Of a DNA stretch of 9,663 bases, positions 7,483 to 9,663 are shown piece by piece. A program made the position numbers and the translations under genes. Origin of the DNA: JAZOXB01 sp040096185. GTDB lineage: Bacteria; Bacillota; Clostridia; Oscillospirales; Oscillospiraceae. The notes under the pieces were generated by a model. It was not told where the DNA came from and did not search any database. It was given only the letters and a program-made list of their open reading frames with translations. Location: assembly GCF_040096185.1 (NCBI RefSeq), contig NZ_JBBMFF010000165.1, positions 1 through 9,663 of the forward strand, given 5' to 3'. Each line of letters starts with the position of its first letter. The first letter of the stretch is position 1.

Positions 7483-8313
7483 CTATGTTCCTATTTCATG
7501 AAAAACAAACGTAATACGTTCAAATGCGGCGGACGGATTGCGGATTCTGCTGCATAACCAATAATGTTCTTTCCATTGTATGATCCGGGTCTGGAATCCC
7601 TTGGACAGGGAAAATACAAATTTGGGATTCCAACGGCTCTTTTGCAGCAAAGGATTTTGATCCAAATCAATTTGAGGGGATGAATCCGTAATGCTCAAAA
7701 GATATAAGATCAAAGGAAATGCGGTAGAGCATTCTACAGAGAAAGGATATTTGTTTGTTTTTAGCCAGCGGGTCAAGGCAGCCACTGCAGCCAATTCTTC
7801 TGCCGCACCGGCCTCTAAAACCGCCCAGTATTCCCGGTGAACCCGTTTCACAAGCCGTTTGTCAGGATTCATGCCATATTTGCTATGCAGCGCAGTGCTG
7901 ATATCCGCCTCGACACTCTCCTCAATTGCGTGCGTTGGAAGATACGCAGTACCATTGGACATCCGCATGGCATTGTAACGGCCTTGCGCTCCGGATAGGA
8001 TGCTTTTCAGTTCTGTCATCATATCTAAAAAGCTGTCACAGCGCACAAAGGATGGCAAATCCGGAACCTTCGTTCGGCCAAGCCACACGATTGTTCCGTC
8101 CAGCCGGTTTCCCATATCCATATAATAGAGAAGCAGCACACGCAAGGCGTCTTGGCACATATTTGCAGCATTGCTTACAACACAAACTGCATTTGTTACA
8201 ATCAAGTCTGTTACACACGCAGCAATTACCAGTTCATATTCTTCCGGCAACGCTGCCTGCAAATGTTCGAATTGCGGCTTTGTGAGACCGTAAGCAATCA
8301 GTAGCTTGTTCAT
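7483..8313 (-). CDS. Pseudo-polymerase: degenerate PolC palm/fingers-like protein
   Basis: A 276-aa protein. Residues 123-213 align almost without gaps with residues about 653-744 of the PolC encoded next to it: a helix ending SKYG, RLVKRVHREYWAVLEAG against the PolC ERMNQELDAIIGNG, and SVECSTAFPLILYLLSITD against GSRGSVGSSFVAFLAGITE. The GSRGS motif, which contacts the incoming nucleotide phosphates, is replaced, and the chain ends before any PDIDLNF-type catalytic segment, so it cannot be an active polymerase. Residues 1-105 look like an alternating alpha/beta domain (KLLIAYGL, YELVIA, NAVCVVSN, GTIVWLGR) of receiver-like layout without a clear phosphoacceptor aspartate; this is inference. 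ATG 8313 with AGGAG seven bases upstream is preferred to an upstream in-frame TTG. The gene leads the cassette and its TAG is one base from the PolC start, so the two products are probably partners. Confidence 0.72.
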   Translation of the reverse strand: MNKLLIAYGLTKPQFEHLQAALPEEYELVIAACVTDLIVTNAVCVVSNAANMCQDALRVLLLYYMDMGNRLDGTIVWLGRTKVPDLPSFVRCDSFLDMMTELKSILSGAQGRYNAMRMSNGTAYLPTHAIEESVEADISTALHSKYGMNPDKRLVKRVHREYWAVLEAGAAEELAAVAALTRWLKTNKYPFSVECSTAFPLILYLLSITDSSPQIDLDQNPLLQKSRWNPKFVFSLSKGFQTRIIQWKEHYWLCSRIRNPSAAFERITFVFHEIGT

Positions 8314-8351
8314 ATTAGCACTCCTTTTCAACTTTTTTGCCTTCTAATAAT

Positions 8352-8391
8352 AACCTGCCGGATAGGGCAAAAGCGCCCCATCCGGCAGGTT
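8352..8391. terminator. Long perfect-loop hairpin upstream of the cassette
   Basis: The arms AACCTGCCGGATAGGGC (8352-8368) and its partner (8375-8391) form a 17-bp GC-rich stem with one mismatch and a 6-base loop. On the minus strand TTATTATTAG follows, on the plus strand TTTACGTTAT; neither is a strong T-tract. It lies 38 bases upstream of the pseudo-polymerase ATG and at the end of the transposase remnant. It could terminate read-through from the remnant or act in the cassette's 5' leader. Confidence 0.5.
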
Positions 8392-8657
8392 TACGTTATC
8401 CTGTGTGTTTTCAAGTTGTATGTGGCGAAAAAGTCACATTCTCTTCTATATACTACAGACTGAAAGAAAGCCGGAAGAAAGAACCGGAAGAAAGAATCGT
8501 CCTTTATTATGTAGCAGGGCAATGCAGGAGCGTGGTGAAATATGTCTTCAAATTCTTTGATGAGAAGCAAGCCTGCATCGGAGGATAAATCTCCTCCAGC
8601 GAAATTTATTTTAATCTGCCTATTGCTTTCTAATGATAAGGTGTTTGCAATACTCAT
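8391..8657 (-). pseudogene. Truncated IS1380-family transposase (N-terminal fragment)
   Basis: The first 37 residues, including IKINFAGGDLSSDAGLLLIKEF, match the conserved beginning of IS1380-family DDE transposases, whose full length is around 450 residues. After KEF (near 8546) the resemblance stops: the next 50 residues, rich in Phe and His, do not look like the family, and the frame ends at 8391. The catalytic DDE region is entirely missing, so this is a dead fragment left by deletion or recombination. I see no convincing Shine-Dalgarno. It indicates past insertion-sequence activity between the cassette and the ADP-ribosylglycohydrolase remnant. The N-terminal family match is fairly secure; the nature of the sequence fused after it is unknown. 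Confidence 0.65.
8471..8496. repeat. Tandem duplication of 13 bp
   Basis: CCGGAAGAAAGAA occurs twice in perfect tandem (8471-8483 and 8484-8496), within the sequence beyond the point where transposase similarity ends. It probably arose by slippage. Confidence 0.85.
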
Positions 8658-8722
8658 AAAGGGCTTCTTTTGCTGGTATTATTTGAGATTTGACACCTTA
8701 ATTTCATCACAAATGGATGTCC

Positions 8723-8834
8723 TCTTTTCATTCACTTGATAGGTGAAAAGCAATATTCAGTTAAAACGCAGTAACTATGTGGCTTTCAGCCACTTTCACG
8801 GCTTTGCCGTGAATAATGTAGGATAAATCTCAAG
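8723..8834. mobile_element. Hairpin cluster, possible end of an IS200/IS605-type or non-autonomous element
   Basis: Three stem-loops fall within about 110 bases: CTTTTCA...TGAAAAG (8723-8749), GTGGCT-TTC-AGCCAC (8779-8793) and TTCACGGC-TTT-GCCGTGAA (8795-8813). The second and third are perfect and only one base apart. A TTGAT (8736-8740) to the left and TCTCAAG (8828-8834) to the right resemble the target and right-end signals of some IS200/IS605 elements, which carry subterminal hairpins. No transposase of that family is present. Alternatives are a REP-like repeat or an RNA structure. The hairpins are certain; the element call is weak. Confidence 0.35.
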
Positions 8835-8964
8835 TTTTAGCTGCATTTCTCGTTTTTGTGTAAGATTCTATTGTATGTTACGTTTTCGGTACAGGAAGCA
8901 TGATAAAATATCTGTATAAAAATCGAAATCGTATGTAAAAAATTATTACTATTGGAGGGAACCC

Positions 8965-9600
8965 ATGCTTGGATCGATCTGCGGAGATATCCTGGGCTCA
9001 ACTTATGAATTTGGCATTGAAAATCAGGATATTTTTTTGCTTCATGAAAATGATGATATGACGGATGATTCGGTATTAACCTGTGCGGTTGCCGAATGGC
9101 TCGTTGAATATGGAACTCTTTCTGGACTGGGAAAAGGGGAACATCAATATATCTTGGCCAGAAAGTTTTTTGACTATACCATGCGTTACCCGGACAAGGC
9201 ATACGGTTTAAAATACATGGACTGGATCTTAACTTATGAAGAAAGAGGAACGATTCCAGAACCGCCCGACAGTCTGGGATATGGCTGCGCTATGCGGGTA
9301 AGCCCGATTGCCTATGCTTATAAAACGCTTCACGAAGTGGAAGCATACGCCTGTCTGCAGGCAGAAGTAACACACAATAATCCCGAAGGGATCCGTGGCG
9401 CCTGTGCCATCGCAGCGGCTACGAAAATGGCATTAGACGGCAGAACAAAAAACGAGATAAAAAAATACATCTCATCCAAGTATTTTTATAACTTAAATCA
9501 GACCATCGAATCGATCCGGTCAGTGAAACATGAATTCTCTCCCACTTGTCCGGTTACTGTTCCACAGGCGTTGATCGCCTTTTTAGAGACTAACTATTAA
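8965..9600 (+). pseudogene. ADP-ribosylglycohydrolase (DraG family), C-terminally truncated
   Basis: A 211-aa protein starting MLGSICGDILGSTYEF. DraG/ADP-ribosylglycohydrolase hallmarks follow: the metal-binding MTDDSVLT (32-39), GYGCAMRVSPIAY (105-117), VTHNNPEGIRGA (135-146) and the late VPQALIAFLE (199-208). Intact relatives continue with a FEDAIRNAISIGGDSDT-type segment whose aspartates complete the dinuclear magnesium site, plus a final helix. Here a TAA stops the chain right after AFLETNY, removing roughly 50 residues and that motif. Full members remove ADP-ribose from proteins or free ADP-ribosyl derivatives in the cytoplasm; this one is probably inactive. In the +1 frame after the stop, codons for ARNA appear, faintly recalling the lost segment, then similarity fades. 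The start is well supported by GGAGGG five bases before the ATG. It is the only plus-strand gene here and faces away from the cassette. Confidence 0.78.
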
Positions 9601-9663
9601 AAGTCAAGCCCGAAATGCGGAGGAGCGGCAAAAATTTAGACGGTTCAAAAGGGGTATAGCAAA

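Larger units (their letters stand above)
8314..8964. other. Gene-poor junction region
   Basis: These 650 bases contain no intact gene. They hold the long hairpin at 8352, the IS1380 fragment, the 13-bp tandem duplication, the hairpin cluster and, from 8835 to 8953, AT-rich DNA leading to the plus-strand gene, in which I find no promoter with good -35 and -10 spacing. No clear promoter for the cassette was found either; it may lie in or upstream of the transposase remnant. Confidence 0.6.

Noticed and set aside
8337..8588. Plus-strand open frame of 83 codons across the hairpin and transposase remnant
   Set aside because: It runs through the hairpin stem, has no ribosome site, and is opposite the IS1380 similarity.
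8871..8920. Possible promoter for the glycohydrolase (TTGTAT with GATAAA or TATAAA)
   Set aside because: The spacing between usable -35 and -10 boxes is wrong (25 or more bases) and no alternative -35 fits.
8837..9202. Minus-strand open frame of 121 codons opposite the glycohydrolase
   Set aside because: No ribosome site, composition unlike a real protein, and it lies antisense to a gene with clear family motifs.

Overview
The window looks like chromosomal accessory DNA from a gut-type Firmicute of class Clostridia. This rests on the PolC-type polymerase, the BspA-like leucine-rich repeats, strong AGGAG ribosome sites and moderate GC content; no taxonomic marker is present. Seven of eight CDS-scale features read on the minus strand, so the biological order runs right to left.

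The core is a tight four-gene cassette from 8313 down to 2308. Gene 1 (7483-8313) is a 276-aa protein whose C-terminal half aligns by eye with the fingers/palm entry of PolC but has lost the GSRGS motif and never reaches the catalytic aspartates: a pseudo-polymerase. Gene 2 (3609-7481) is a 1290-aa PolC with N-terminal, OB, PHP, zinc, palm and clamp-binding elements, but with the 3'-5' exonuclease domain cleanly absent. Gene 3 (3279-3596) is an unrecognised 105-aa protein. Gene 4 (2308-3267) is a DnaB/RecA-fold protein without the DnaB N-terminal domain, whose Walker A lysine and catalytic glutamate are gone. Spacing is 1-12 bp or a few bases, implying coupled translation. An active polymerase without proofreading, plus a dead polymerase relative and a dead RecA-fold partner, recalls by analogy the ImuA-ImuB-DnaE2 mutasome, but built from PolC and DnaB parts. 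That is the main hypothesis here; the domain losses are seen directly, the function is inferred.

Left of the cassette come a stem-loop (2268-2299), a promoter (2239-2267) and a WYL-domain transcriptional regulator (1177-2220). Some WYL proteins respond to single-stranded DNA or DNA damage, which would suit control of the cassette. Then follow a palindrome-rich gap, a protein with uracil-DNA-glycosylase-superfamily-like motifs (336-1082), and the start of a BspA-type LRR protein that runs off the left edge and is encoded by near-identical 69-bp repeats.

Right of the cassette, 8314-8964 has no intact gene: it holds a long 17-bp-stem hairpin, a truncated IS1380-family transposase start, a 13-bp tandem duplication and a cluster of small hairpins that may be a relic of a mobile element. 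The only plus-strand gene (8965-9600) is an ADP-ribosylglycohydrolase (DraG family) that stops before its C-terminal metal-binding motif and is probably a truncated, inactive remnant.
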